Source: Streptomyces sp. TLI_146
GTDB taxonomy: Bacteria; Actinomycetota; Actinomycetes; Streptomycetales; Streptomycetaceae
Reading direction: 5' to 3'
Length of the DNA stretch: 64,000 nucleotides
Assembly: GCF_002846415.1 (NCBI RefSeq)
Contig: NZ_PJMX01000001.1
Location: forward strand, 3,038,001-3,102,000
This document shows, one piece after another, positions 10,383 to 18,634 of this stretch. Position 1 is the first letter of the stretch. Each line of letters opens with the position of its first letter. A program made the position numbers and the translations under genes. Under the pieces are notes generated by a model that saw only the letters and a program-made list of their open reading frames with translations, ran no database searches and was not told the origin of the DNA.

Positions 10383-10946
10383 ATGTCGACTCCTGCGCAC
10401 AGCCCCGCAGAGCACCCCGTCCGCCCCCACCTCGCGGTCCGTGACGGGGGAACCGTCACCGACCGGCTGGTCGAGGCGAACCACAGGTACGCCGAGGCGT
10501 TCAGCGACCCCGGCATGGACGCCCGGCCGGTCCTCCGCGTCGCCGTCGTGGCCTGTATGGACGCCCGTCTCGACCTGCACGCGGCCCTCGGCCTGGAACT
10601 CGGTGACTGCCACACCATCCGCAACGCCGGCGGTGTGGTCACCGACGACGTCATACGGTCGCTGACCATCAGCCAGCGGGCGCTCGGCACCCGCAGCGTC
10701 ATGCTCGTCCACCACACCGGCTGCGGCCTGGAGTCCCTCACCGAGGACTTCCGGCACGAGATCGAGGACGAGGTCGGCCAGCGCCCGGCCTGGGCCGTGG
10801 AGTCCTTCCGCGACGTCGACCAGGACGTACGCCAGTCCATGCAGCGGGTCCGCACCTCGCCGTTCCTGCTGCACGTCGACGACGTGCGCGGATTCGTCTT
10901 CGACGTCACCACCGGCCTGCTGCGCGAGATAGACGCGGCGGCCTGA
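10383..10946 (+). CDS. Beta-class carbonic anhydrase
   Basis: Zinc enzyme that interconverts CO2 and bicarbonate. The 187 residues carry the complete beta-class set: Cys58 with the Asp60-Arg62 dyad in ACMDARLD, and His111 and Cys114 in HHTGCG as the other zinc ligands. IRNAGGVVTDDVIRSL is also family-typical. No signal peptide, so cytoplasmic. The ATG has no clear ribosome site, and the transcript may have a short leader. It stands alone, divergent from the dcw operon; bicarbonate supply for carboxylases is the usual role. High confidence in the family, none about a special function here. Confidence 0.93.
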   Translation: MSTPAHSPAEHPVRPHLAVRDGGTVTDRLVEANHRYAEAFSDPGMDARPVLRVAVVACMDARLDLHAALGLELGDCHTIRNAGGVVTDDVIRSLTISQRALGTRSVMLVHHTGCGLESLTEDFRHEIEDEVGQRPAWAVESFRDVDQDVRQSMQRVRTSPFLLHVDDVRGFVFDVTTGLLREIDAAA

Positions 10947-10953
10947 GCCCGCC

Positions 10954-10973
10954 GGTCCCCGCCGCCGGGGCCC
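10954..10973 (+). terminator. Possible weak hairpin after carbonic anhydrase
   Basis: CCCCG/CGGGG five-base stem with a CCGC loop, extended past one T-C mismatch by GG/CC. It starts 7 bases after the stop. No U tract follows, as is common in high-GC organisms. Could be chance in such GC-rich DNA. Confidence 0.3.
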
Positions 10974-11062
10974 GTTTCGGACTCGATTCCGCGTCGCTTC
11001 GGAATCTCTTCAGGCTCCCTTCGGTGACAAAAACACGGCAACCCCCGACATATCCCCTCCAG

Positions 11063-11071
11063 TTATCCACA
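11063..11071 (+). other. Isolated DnaA-box match TTATCCACA
   Basis: Exact match to the classical DnaA nonamer, embedded in an AT-richer patch between carbonic anhydrase and moxR. It is single, with no cluster of boxes nearby, so it is not an origin. It may titrate DnaA, mark a DnaA-responsive promoter, or be chance. Confidence 0.3.
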
Positions 11072-11173
11072 GGCGAGTGACACGACGCGGCGACGGCAAC
11101 AAGAATGCGGGTGTGGCATCCGTCCGAACGCCTCGAGCGCGGTGCCCGTATTCCGAGGTGGGCCGTGCCGTTT

Positions 11174-11239
11174 CCAGTGCGCCGGCCCGCAGGCAACTGG
11201 GGTAACCCGCCGCTCCCCGAGCGGCGGGAAGGGCCGAGG
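11174..11239 (+). promoter_or_regulatory. Structured 5' leader abutting the moxR ribosome site
   Basis: A perfect 9-bp hairpin CCCGCCGCT/AGCGGCGGG (11206-11214 and 11220-11228, loop CCCCG) is enclosed by an outer stem CGGCCC/GGGCCG (11183-11188 and 11231-11236). The moxR ribosome site GAGGAGG directly follows the outer stem. An alternative pairing CCAGT/ACTGG (11174-11178 and 11196-11200) spans the 5' outer arm, so two mutually exclusive folds are drawable. It matches no riboswitch class I can name. GC-rich DNA yields hairpins easily, so this is a candidate only. Confidence 0.35.
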
Positions 11240-11247
11240 AGGGCCGG

Positions 11248-12258
11248 GTGACGACCTATGACGAGCGAGCGAGCCTCACAGATCTGACCGCCACTGCGGA
11301 GCGCGTCCGCAGGTCGGTGGAGGGTGTGATCGAGGGCAAGCCCGAGGTCGTACGGCTCTCGCTGACCGTACTGCTCGCGGAGGGGCACCTCCTGATCGAG
11401 GACGTCCCCGGCGTGGGCAAGACCATGCTGGCCAAGGCGCTGGCCAAGTCCATCGACTGCTCGGTGCGGCGCATCCAGTTCACGCCGGACCTGCTGCCGT
11501 CGGACATCACCGGTGTGTCCATCTACGACCAGCAGCGGCGGGACTTCGAGTTCAAGCCGGGCGCCATCTTCGCGCAGATCGTGATCGGCGACGAGATCAA
11601 CCGCGCCTCGCCCAAGACGCAGTCCGCGCTCCTGGAGTCGATGGAGGAGCGCCAGGTCACCATCGACGGCCAGACCTACGAACTGCCCAGCCCCTTCATG
11701 GTGGTGGCCACCCAGAACCCGGTGGAGATGGAGGGCACCTACCCGCTCCCCGAGGCCCAGCGCGACCGCTTCATGGCCCGCGTCTCGATCGGCTACCCGT
11801 CGGCCGAGGCCGAGCTCCAGATGCTCGACGTGCACGGCGCGGTCTCGCCGCTGGACGACCTCCAGCCGGTGGCGCACGCGCACGACATCGTCAAGCTCGT
11901 CGACGCGGTCCGCAAGGTCCACGTCGCCGAATCCGTCCGGCGGTACGCGGTGCAGCTGGTCGGGGCCACCCGCAACCACCCCGACCTCAGACTCGGCGCC
12001 TCGCCCCGCGCCACGCTGCACCTGCTGCGCGCGGCCAAGGCGACCGCGGCCCTGAGCGGCCGGGAGTACGCACTGCCGGACGACGTCCAGGCGCTCGCCG
12101 TCGCGGTCCTCGCGCACCGGCTGCTGCCCACCGCCCAGGCCCAGTTGAACCGCCGCACCGCCGAGCAGGTCGTCCTGGAGATCCTCCAGCACACCCCCGT
12201 GCCGCAGGCCGGCGGCCCGCTCTACGGCCAGCAGCAGCCCGGCACCCGGCGGCTGTGA
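11248..12258 (+). CDS. MoxR-family AAA+ ATPase
   Basis: 336-residue MoxR-type AAA+ protein. It has Walker A GVGKT at 55-59 (EDVPGVGKTMLAKAL), Walker B GDEINRASPKTQSALLESMEE around D115-E116, and the C-terminal lid with SPRATLHLLRAAKA. MoxR proteins act as chaperone-like ATPases on partner proteins, often with DUF58/VWA proteins encoded next door. The GTG start follows a GAGGAGG ribosome site. Its stop overlaps the DUF58 start (TGATG), and DUF58 overlaps the transglutaminase gene, so the three form one coupled unit. The specific substrate is unknown. Confidence 0.92.
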   Translation: MTTYDERASLTDLTATAERVRRSVEGVIEGKPEVVRLSLTVLLAEGHLLIEDVPGVGKTMLAKALAKSIDCSVRRIQFTPDLLPSDITGVSIYDQQRRDFEFKPGAIFAQIVIGDEINRASPKTQSALLESMEERQVTIDGQTYELPSPFMVVATQNPVEMEGTYPLPEAQRDRFMARVSIGYPSAEAELQMLDVHGAVSPLDDLQPVAHAHDIVKLVDAVRKVHVAESVRRYAVQLVGATRNHPDLRLGASPRATLHLLRAAKATAALSGREYALPDDVQALAVAVLAHRLLPTAQAQLNRRTAEQVVLEILQHTPVPQAGGPLYGQQQPGTRRL

Positions 12259-13664
12259 TGGCGGCCGGTGCGCCCCCGGCCGACGCCGGGCCGGAGAGCG
12301 CCGAGAAGGGCGGTGTCCGGGCCGCCCTGTCCGGTCTTACCACCCGCGGCCGGTCGTTCCTGGCCGCCGGAATCGCCGCCGCGATCTGTGCGTACGTGCT
12401 GGGCCAGGAGGATCTGCTGCGGGTCGGGCTGCTGCTCGCCGTGCTGCCCCTGGTCTGCACGACCGTCCTGTACCGCACGCGCTACCGGGTCGCGGGCAGC
12501 CGGCGCCTCTCCCCCGCGCGCGTGCCCGCGGGCTCCGAGGCCCGGGTGCACCTGCGCGTCGACAACGTCTCCCGGCTGCCCACCGGCCTGCTCATGCTCC
12601 AGGACCGGGTGCCGTACGTGCTGGGCCCCCGGCCCCGTTTCGTACTGGACCGGGTGGAGGCGGGCGGCAAGCGCGAGGTGTCCTACCGGGTCCGGTCCGA
12701 CCTGCGCGGGCGTTATCCGCTCGGCCCGCTCCAGCTGCGTCTGACCGACCCGTTCGGGATGTGCGAGCTCACGCGCGCGTTCAGCGCCTTCGACACCCTC
12801 ACGGTGATACCGCGCACCGAGCCGCTGCCTCCCGTACGGCTCTCGGGCGAGGCCGCCGGATACGGCGACGGCCGCCAGCGCTCGCTGGCGCTCGCCGGTG
12901 AGGACGACGTCATCCCGCGCCTGTACCGGCACGGCGACGACCTGCGCCGGGTGCACTGGCGCTCCACCGCGCGCTACGGCGAGCTGATGGTGCGGCGCGA
13001 GGAGCAGCCGCAGCGGGCCAGGTGCACGGTGCTGCTCGACACCCGGGACATCGCGTACGCGGGCGCGGGCCCCGACTCGGCCTTCGAATGGGCCGTCTCG
13101 GGCGCGGCCTCGGCGCTGGTGCACATGCTGGAGCGCGGCTACTCGGTGCGGCTGCTGACCGACACCGGCAGTTCGGTGCCGGGCGAGGGGGCGGGCGGGT
13201 TCGCCGGATCCACCCAGGACTCCTCGGAGTCGGCGGGACTGATGATGGACACCCTCGCGGTCGTGGACCACTCCGACGGCGGCGGGCTCTCGCGCGCGTA
13301 CGACGTGCTGCGCGGCGGGAACGAGGGGCTGCTGCTCGGGTTCTTCGGGGACCTCGACGAGGAGCAGGCCGCGGTCGCGGCGAAGATGCGACAGCGCAGC
13401 GGCGCGGCGGTCGCCTTCGTCCTGGACAGCGACCTGTGGACGCACGGCTCGCCGCCGCCCGGGGGCCACGGCCCGGCCGAGCGGTCGCTGCGGCTGCTGC
13501 GCGAGGCCGGGTGGACGGCGCTGACCGTGCCGCCGGGCGCGCCTTTCGCGGCCCTGTGGCGGCAGGCGGGGCAGGAACGGACGGGCACGGGAGCCGCTTC
13601 GGGCGGCGCCTCGTGGACGTCGGGAACATCGGGGATACCGGGAATGTCAGGGGCGTGGTCATGA
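12258..13664 (+). CDS. DUF58-domain membrane protein
   Basis: 468-residue protein with two hydrophobic segments at about 35-75, an immunoglobulin-like beta region, then the DUF58 core with the hallmark RRVHWRSTARYGELMVRREEQ around residues 228-248. A VWA-like fold follows, with a Gly/Ser/Thr-rich C-terminus. DUF58 proteins accompany MoxR ATPases and membrane transglutaminases; the biochemical role is not established. The start is ATG 12258, overlapping the moxR stop; GTG 12255 immediately before it is equally possible. The stop overlaps the next start by 4 bases. Confidence 0.9.
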   Translation: MAAGAPPADAGPESAEKGGVRAALSGLTTRGRSFLAAGIAAAICAYVLGQEDLLRVGLLLAVLPLVCTTVLYRTRYRVAGSRRLSPARVPAGSEARVHLRVDNVSRLPTGLLMLQDRVPYVLGPRPRFVLDRVEAGGKREVSYRVRSDLRGRYPLGPLQLRLTDPFGMCELTRAFSAFDTLTVIPRTEPLPPVRLSGEAAGYGDGRQRSLALAGEDDVIPRLYRHGDDLRRVHWRSTARYGELMVRREEQPQRARCTVLLDTRDIAYAGAGPDSAFEWAVSGAASALVHMLERGYSVRLLTDTGSSVPGEGAGGFAGSTQDSSESAGLMMDTLAVVDHSDGGGLSRAYDVLRGGNEGLLLGFFGDLDEEQAAVAAKMRQRSGAAVAFVLDSDLWTHGSPPPGGHGPAERSLRLLREAGWTALTVPPGAPFAALWRQAGQERTGTGAASGGASWTSGTSGIPGMSGAWS

Positions 13665-16072
13665 GCGGGCGCGGACGGCTGGCGCTGTGCGCCTTCGCCG
13701 CCACGGTGATGGCGTCGTGCTCCCTGCTGCCGCTGGTCGACCGGGCGACCTGGATCGTGCAGGCCGCGTTCCTGCTCGCCCTCCAGACGGGAGTGGGCGC
13801 GCTCGCCCGCCGGGTGCCGCTGGCGCGGCCGCTGACGGTGCTGGCGCAGGCCGTGGTGACGCTGGTCCTGCTGACCCTGGTGTTCGCCAGAGAGCAGGCC
13901 GTCGCCGGGCTGCTGCCGGGCCCGGAGGCCTTCGAGCACCTCTCCCAGCTGCTCCAGCAGGGGGCCGACGACGTCGGGCGGTACACGATCCCGGCGCCCA
14001 GCACCGACGGCATCCGGCTGATGGTCGTCGGCGGCACGCTGGTGATCGGGCTCGCGGTGGACGCGCTGGCCGTGACCTTCCGCAGCGCCGCCCCGGCCGG
14101 GCTGCCGCTGCTCGCGCTGTACTCGGTGGCCGCGGGGCTGTCCAACGGCGGGGCGAGCTGGCTGTGGTTCCTCCTGGCGGCCGCCGGTTATCTGCTGCTC
14201 CTGCTCGCCGAGGGCCGCGACCGGCTCTCCCAGTGGGGGCGGATGTTCGGCGGGGCGGCCCGGTCCGACCGGCCGCAGACGCCGTTCGAGCCGGACGGCG
14301 GCCCGCTCGCGCCGGTCCGCACCGGCCGCCGGATCGGGGCGCTCGCCCTGGGCATCGCCCTGGTGATCCCGGCCGCGCTGCCCGCCATGGGCACCGGGCT
14401 GCTCGGCGGCTCCGGCGGCGCCGGCGGTGAAGGCGGCGGGGGCGGCACGATCTCGGCGGTCAACCCGCTGGTCTCGCTCCAGAACAGCCTCAACCAGCCC
14501 GAGGACCGCGAGGTCCTGCGCTACCGCACCAACGCCCAGGACACCCAGGACCTGTATCTGCGGATCGTGGCCCTCGACCAGTTCGACGGGGCCTCCTGGA
14601 AGTCGTCCGAGCGCAAGATCAAGGACGTGCCGGACGTGCTGCCGCAGCCCGACGGGCTGAGCCCGGCGATCGGCACCGCGGAGATCAGGACCAGCGTCTC
14701 GGCCGCCGGCTGGTACACCCAGAACTGGCTGCCGATGCCCTACCCGGCGACCAAGGTCGACATCGGCGGGCACTGGCGCTTCGAGCCGGTCGGCCGGACC
14801 CTCGTCGGCGACCGGGGACAGACGACACAGGGCGTGCAGTACCAGGTCAGCAGCCTCCAGGTGCGGCCGACGGCGGACCAGCTGGCCGCCTCGCAGCCCG
14901 CTCCCCCGGCGCTGGTGCAGGAGTACACGAAGATCCCGCAGACCTTGCCGCGGATCGTGAACACGACGGCCCGCCGCGTCACCAAGGGCGCGACCACCGA
15001 CTACCAGCGGGCCGTCATGCTCCAGGACTGGTTCGCGGTGAAGGGCGGGTTCACGTACGACACCCAGGTGGAGTCCGGCAGCGGTACGGAGGCGATCGCC
15101 CGCTTCCTCAAGGACAAGCAGGGCTTCTGCGTCCACTTCTCCTTCTCGATGGCCGCGATGGCCCGGACCCTGGGCATACCGGCCCGGGTGGCGGTGGGCT
15201 TCACGCCCGGCGAGCCGCGCCCGGACGGGACGATGTCGGTGGGGCTCCGGGACGCGCACGCGTGGCCCGAGCTGTACTTCGAGGGTGTGGGCTGGACCCG
15301 GTTCGAGCCGACCCCCTCGCGTGGTTCCGCCCCGGACTACACCCGGCCGGACACCCCGTCGGGCGGTCCCAGCAACCCGGTGAAGCCGTCCGAGGGCCCC
15401 TCGACGAAGCCCTCCGCGGCGCCGACCCCGTCGTCCTCCTGCCCGGCGCAGATGCGCAAGCAGAACGAGTGCGGCGCGGTGGCCCCGGCGGCCCCCATCG
15501 GCGGCGACGACGGCGGGCCCCCGCCGGCCACGGTGGCCGCGGCGGCCCTGGGCGTGCTCGCGGTGCTGGCGCTGCCGCTGCTGCCCTGGCTGTGGCGGCG
15601 CCGGGTGCGGTCGCGGCGGCTCGCCCGGGCCGGGCACCCGGAGGCCGATCCGGTCACCGCCACGCTGGCGGTGTGGCGCGAGGTCATCGACACGGCCTGG
15701 GACCACGGCATCGCCCCTGACGACTCGCTGACCCCGCGCAGGGCGGCGGCCCGCATGGTGCGGCTCGGCAGTCTGGATAGCGCGTCGGCGGAGTCGGTGC
15801 ACCGGGCGGCGAGCGCGGTGGAGCAGGTGCTGTACGCCCCGAGCCCGCAGCGCCCCACGGGCCTCACGGAGGACGCCGACCGCATCCGCACGGGCCTGCG
15901 CGCCTCCCTCCCCACCTGGCCCCGCCTCCGCGCCGACCTGGCCCCCCGCTCGGCGGCCCGGCTGGCCTGGGCGGCGACGGCGGAGTGGGAAGCGGCGACG
16001 TCCCGGACGGCGAGCAGGCTGAGGACACTGGTACGGAGGCCGACGCGTCGGCCGACGCGGGGGTCGGCGTGA
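13661..16072 (+). CDS. Membrane-anchored transglutaminase-like protein (TgpA type)
   Basis: 803 residues. The N-terminal third is a polytopic region of about six helices (DUF3488/TgpA-like). A large extracytoplasmic transglutaminase-like domain follows, with Cys490 in QGFCVHFSFSMAAMAR and His533 in RDAHAWPELYFEG. The third triad position is FEPTP, so Glu stands where papain-fold transglutaminases usually have Asp. Then come a Pro/Ser/Thr linker, one more helix near 620-640 and a cytoplasmic DUF4129-like tail. In the MoxR-DUF58-transglutaminase arrangement it is presumably a surface protease or cross-linking enzyme, but the substrate is unknown. ATGA overlap with the DUF58 gene. Confidence 0.9.
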   Translation: MSGRGRLALCAFAATVMASCSLLPLVDRATWIVQAAFLLALQTGVGALARRVPLARPLTVLAQAVVTLVLLTLVFAREQAVAGLLPGPEAFEHLSQLLQQGADDVGRYTIPAPSTDGIRLMVVGGTLVIGLAVDALAVTFRSAAPAGLPLLALYSVAAGLSNGGASWLWFLLAAAGYLLLLLAEGRDRLSQWGRMFGGAARSDRPQTPFEPDGGPLAPVRTGRRIGALALGIALVIPAALPAMGTGLLGGSGGAGGEGGGGGTISAVNPLVSLQNSLNQPEDREVLRYRTNAQDTQDLYLRIVALDQFDGASWKSSERKIKDVPDVLPQPDGLSPAIGTAEIRTSVSAAGWYTQNWLPMPYPATKVDIGGHWRFEPVGRTLVGDRGQTTQGVQYQVSSLQVRPTADQLAASQPAPPALVQEYTKIPQTLPRIVNTTARRVTKGATTDYQRAVMLQDWFAVKGGFTYDTQVESGSGTEAIARFLKDKQGFCVHFSFSMAAMARTLGIPARVAVGFTPGEPRPDGTMSVGLRDAHAWPELYFEGVGWTRFEPTPSRGSAPDYTRPDTPSGGPSNPVKPSEGPSTKPSAAPTPSSSCPAQMRKQNECGAVAPAAPIGGDDGGPPPATVAAAALGVLAVLALPLLPWLWRRRVRSRRLARAGHPEADPVTATLAVWREVIDTAWDHGIAPDDSLTPRRAAARMVRLGSLDSASAESVHRAASAVEQVLYAPSPQRPTGLTEDADRIRTGLRASLPTWPRLRADLAPRSAARLAWAATAEWEAATSRTASRLRTLVRRPTRRPTRGSA

Positions 16073-16154
16073 GGGTCTGACAGGTCGGACGGGCTGAGCG
16101 GAGTCCAGCTCCGCCGGTCCGACCGATTCCCCTCGGCCCGGCCGGTTTGCTTTT

Positions 16155-16195
16155 CAAGCGCTGGGCGGGCAACCAATCAGCCCGTCCGGCGCTTG
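16155..16195. repeat. Imperfect palindromic intergenic repeat
   Basis: 16-base arms (16155-16170 and 16180-16195) around a 9-base loop pair fully if two G-U pairs are allowed. The right arm, with CCGGCGCTTGAGGACGAGC, resembles a short repeat common between Streptomyces genes. Here it lies just before the bidirectional terminator. Confidence 0.6.
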
Positions 16196-16230
16196 AGGAC
16201 GAGCAAGGGCCGCAGGCCCAGCGACACGGC

Positions 16231-16263
16231 TGAGGGGTGACCACCGTCGGTGGTCACCCCTCA
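16231..16263. terminator. Bidirectional terminator between convergent genes
   Basis: Perfect 15-bp stem (TGAGGGGTGACCACC and its complement) with a 3-base loop, placed between the transglutaminase gene (plus) and the DUF3040 gene (minus). No U tract is needed for this class in Streptomyces. Confidence 0.85.
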
Positions 16264-16288
16264 GTCAATGTCCAAGCACGGCCCCGGG

Positions 16289-16687
16289 CTAGCGACCGCC
16301 TTCGTCGCGGCGCCGCTGCCAGCGCTGCTCGATGCGGTCCATCATCGACCGCTTCGGTGCACGGGTGCGGGCCGCAGGCCGCGCCGCCGCACCACCGCCC
16401 GCCGGCTGCTCACCGCGCCGTGGCGCCTTGCGCCAGCCGGTGACCGCGAGCACGGCACAGCCGAGCATGATGAGGAACCCGACCACGCTGATCCAGATCC
16501 CCTGCCCGATACCAATCATGAGGAGCGCGATACCCACCAGGAAGCCAGCGACCGCCTGGTAGACCCGTCGTCGGGTATACGTACGCAGCCCGCTTCCCTC
16601 AAGCGCTGTCGCGAACTTGGGATCTTCGGCGTACAGCGCTCGCTCCATCTGCTCGAGCATGCGCTGCTCGTGCTCCGAGAGCGGCAC
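16289..16687 (-). CDS. DUF3040 small membrane protein
   Basis: 132-residue actinobacterial DUF3040 protein. It opens with the family signature MPLSEHEQRMLEQMERALYAEDPKFA, followed by two transmembrane helices at about 43-60 and 64-82 and a basic Arg/Pro/Ala-rich cytoplasmic C-terminus. GTG start with an AGGAGG ribosome site 5-6 bases upstream. Function unknown. In actinobacteria DUF3040 genes are often near cell-division and wall genes, which fits the dcw cluster here but proves nothing. Confidence 0.9.
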   Translation of the reverse strand: MPLSEHEQRMLEQMERALYAEDPKFATALEGSGLRTYTRRRVYQAVAGFLVGIALLMIGIGQGIWISVVGFLIMLGCAVLAVTGWRKAPRRGEQPAGGGAAARPAARTRAPKRSMMDRIEQRWQRRRDEGGR

Positions 16688-17029
16688 GGAGTCCTCCTAC
16701 TCGTCGGTCGCGGGGGGCGACCGGATGCGGCCCCTTCAGGATAGGCAGGGAATCGCCCCCGTGAAACCCGCCCTCTACGCCAATTCGCCAATCCGAGCCG
16801 CCACGGCGGCTCGCCCGGTGGGGAGTGGATTCCCCATCGAGCGACCCGCCATGCCGGACCCTGTACCCCGATCATACGGGGCGAAGCCGCCGATCGGGGG
16901 GCCTGTGGCGTACTCCATGCCGCTACGCCGTCCGGGACAGCGCCGCTGATCAGCGCGGGGACGGCCGGGCGTGGGAAAGGGGCCGGGCCGACCGGGCGAA
17001 CCGGAGCCGCCCGAGCGGCCGGACGGGGG
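16688..17029. other. Intergenic stretch without a recognisable gene
   Basis: About 340 bases between two minus-strand genes. It holds the DUF3040 ribosome site and presumably its promoter. A small GTACCCCGATCATACGGGG-type hairpin lies near 16863-16881. I see no motif-bearing reading frame on either strand. Confidence 0.5.
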
Positions 17030-17788
17030 TCAGACGCGCTTCTCGCCCAGGACGTGCAACTGCGTCGCCACGGAGTGGAACGCGGGGAGCTCGGCCGCCG
17101 CCGCCTCCAGCTTCAGCAGGGCGTCCAGGGCGCCCGGCTCGGTGTCCACGAGGACCCCGGGGACCAGGTCCGCGAAGACCCGTACGCCGTGCACCGCGCC
17201 CACCTCCACGCCGGTCGCGGCGACCAGCTCGGTGAGCTGCTCGGCCGTGAACCGACGCGGCACCGGGTCGCCGTCGCCCCAGCGCCCGGCCGGGTCGCCC
17301 AGGGCCCGGCGGGCCTCGGTGAAGTGCCCGGCGAGCGCGCGGGCGAGCACGGCGCCGCCGAGTCCGGCGGCGAGCAGGCTCAGCGCCCCCTCGGAGCGCA
17401 GCGCGTCGACCGCGTTGCGCACGCCCTCGGCCGGGTCCTCGACGTACTCCAGCACGCCGTGGCAGAGGACCGCGTCGTAGCCGCCGCGCTCGACCACGTC
17501 GAACAGGCCGAGCACATCGCCCTGGACGCCGCGGACCCGGTCGGCCACCCCGGCCTCGGCGGCCCGGCGCTCCAGCGCGAACAGCGCGTTCGGGCTGGGG
17601 TCGACCACGGTGACCCGGTGGCCGAGGCGGGCGACGGGCACCGCGAAGTTGCCCGAGCCGCCGCCGGTGTCCAGGACGTCCAGCGCCTCGCGCCCGGTGG
17701 CCTTGACCCGGCGGTCGAGGGCGTCCTTGAGGACCTCCCAGACCACGGCGGTACGGAGAGAGGCGCGGGGGCGCATGGGGTCCGGCAC
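17030..17788 (-). CDS. SAM-dependent class I methyltransferase
   Basis: 252 residues with a canonical Rossmann methyltransferase core: motif I LDVLDTGGGSGNFAVPVAR, motif II VTVVDPSPNAL, a motif near GVQGDV, and YDAVLCHGVLEYVEDP as motif IV/post-I. The C-terminal half is a less conserved substrate cap. Cytoplasmic; substrate unknown. The family resembles CmoA/SmtA-like methyltransferases but no feature fixes it. The GTG at 17788 has GAGGAG 9 bases upstream; ATG 17776 is an alternative. It is followed by the DUF3040 gene after 340 bases, so it is probably separate. Confidence 0.87.
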   Translation of the reverse strand: MPDPMRPRASLRTAVVWEVLKDALDRRVKATGREALDVLDTGGGSGNFAVPVARLGHRVTVVDPSPNALFALERRAAEAGVADRVRGVQGDVLGLFDVVERGGYDAVLCHGVLEYVEDPAEGVRNAVDALRSEGALSLLAAGLGGAVLARALAGHFTEARRALGDPAGRWGDGDPVPRRFTAEQLTELVAATGVEVGAVHGVRVFADLVPGVLVDTEPGALDALLKLEAAAAELPAFHSVATQLHVLGEKRV

Positions 17789-17930
17789 GGCAGTTGACTC
17801 CTCGGCGCGGCGCCGCCGCGGGACGGCGGGGCAAAGAACGGTGAAGGCCCGTCCACCCTATTGCCTCGCGAGCCTCCCCCGGCTCATCCCCGCACCTCAC
17901 CGCACCCCCGTCGCCTCCCGGGCCCCCGCC

Positions 17931-18458
17931 TCACCCCGCGTCCGGCTCCCGGGTCCTGGGCTGGGGCAGCACGGGCTGGAGGACGAGGAGGCGCTCGACC
18001 AGGCGCAGGAACATCGCGGCGTCGCGGATCAGGTCGTCGGCGTCGCGCCCGGTGGCCGCGCCCTGGATGCCCGCCTCGGCGCGGGCCCGGCGGGTGGCGC
18101 CGGAGGCGAACAGCGCGCTCCACTCGGTCAGTTCGGGCGCTATCTCGGGCAGCACCTCCCACGCGCTGCGGATCCGCTGCCTGCGGCGGGGGGCGGTCTC
18201 GGGGCGGCCCCGGGCGGCGAGCACGGCGGCCGCGGTGCGCAGGGCGGCCAGATGCGCCGTCGCGTACCGCTCGTTGGGGGTGTCGAGCAGGGCGGCCTCG
18301 TCCAGACCGCTGCGGGCCTGGGCGAGCAGGTCGAGGGCGGCGGGTGGCGCACCGTCCCGGCGCAGCACCGGGTGGATGTCGCTCGCGGCACCGTTCAGTG
18401 AGGGGGCAGGGCCGGTGGGGCGGCGCCGGTGTGCGGCTGCCGCGCGGTGGCTGGCCAT
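17931..18458 (-). CDS. SAV_6107 family HEPN-domain protein
   Basis: 175-residue alpha-helical protein. The segment ALDLLAQARSGLDEAALLDTPNERYATAHLAALRTAAAVLAARGRP matches the SAV_6107-type HEPN family found in actinomycetes. HEPN proteins can be RNases or nucleotide-binding partners, but the R-x4-6-H RNase motif is not evident, so no activity is claimed. Strong AGGAGG ribosome site before the ATG. Transcribed away from the ABC/YhgE unit and upstream of the methyltransferase gene, from which it is 142 bases apart. Confidence 0.8.
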   Translation of the reverse strand: MASHRAAAAHRRRPTGPAPSLNGAASDIHPVLRRDGAPPAALDLLAQARSGLDEAALLDTPNERYATAHLAALRTAAAVLAARGRPETAPRRRQRIRSAWEVLPEIAPELTEWSALFASGATRRARAEAGIQGAATGRDADDLIRDAAMFLRLVERLLVLQPVLPQPRTREPDAG

Positions 18459-18602
18459 GACGAACCTCCTGTCGTCGTGTGACGGCGCTGTGGCCGTATG
18501 TGTCCATCGTGAGGGCCACCACTGACAATCGGCCGTCGCCCGCCCCGCTCCCGCCCTTGACCTGCCCCTTTGTCCCGTACGCAGGTTCGGGCTATCTTTT
18601 GT

Positions 18603-18616
18603 ACTGACCAGTCAGT
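18603..18616. promoter_or_regulatory. Inverted-repeat operator, probable TetR site
   Basis: ACTGAC-CA-GTCAGT is a perfect 6+6 dyad with a 2-base centre. It starts 5 bases after a possible -10 (TATCTT, 18593-18598) and lies 18 bases before the ABC gene start. Its form (ACTGAC/GTCAGT) is typical of TetR-family operators, and the unit encodes a TetR protein as its third gene, which suggests autoregulation. Confidence 0.65.
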
Positions 18617-18634
18617 TCAAAGAATGGGGGGAAC

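Noticed and set aside
16864..16881. Hairpin GTACCCCGATCATACGGGG as a terminator
   Set aside because: Short and imperfect, with no gene ending next to it.
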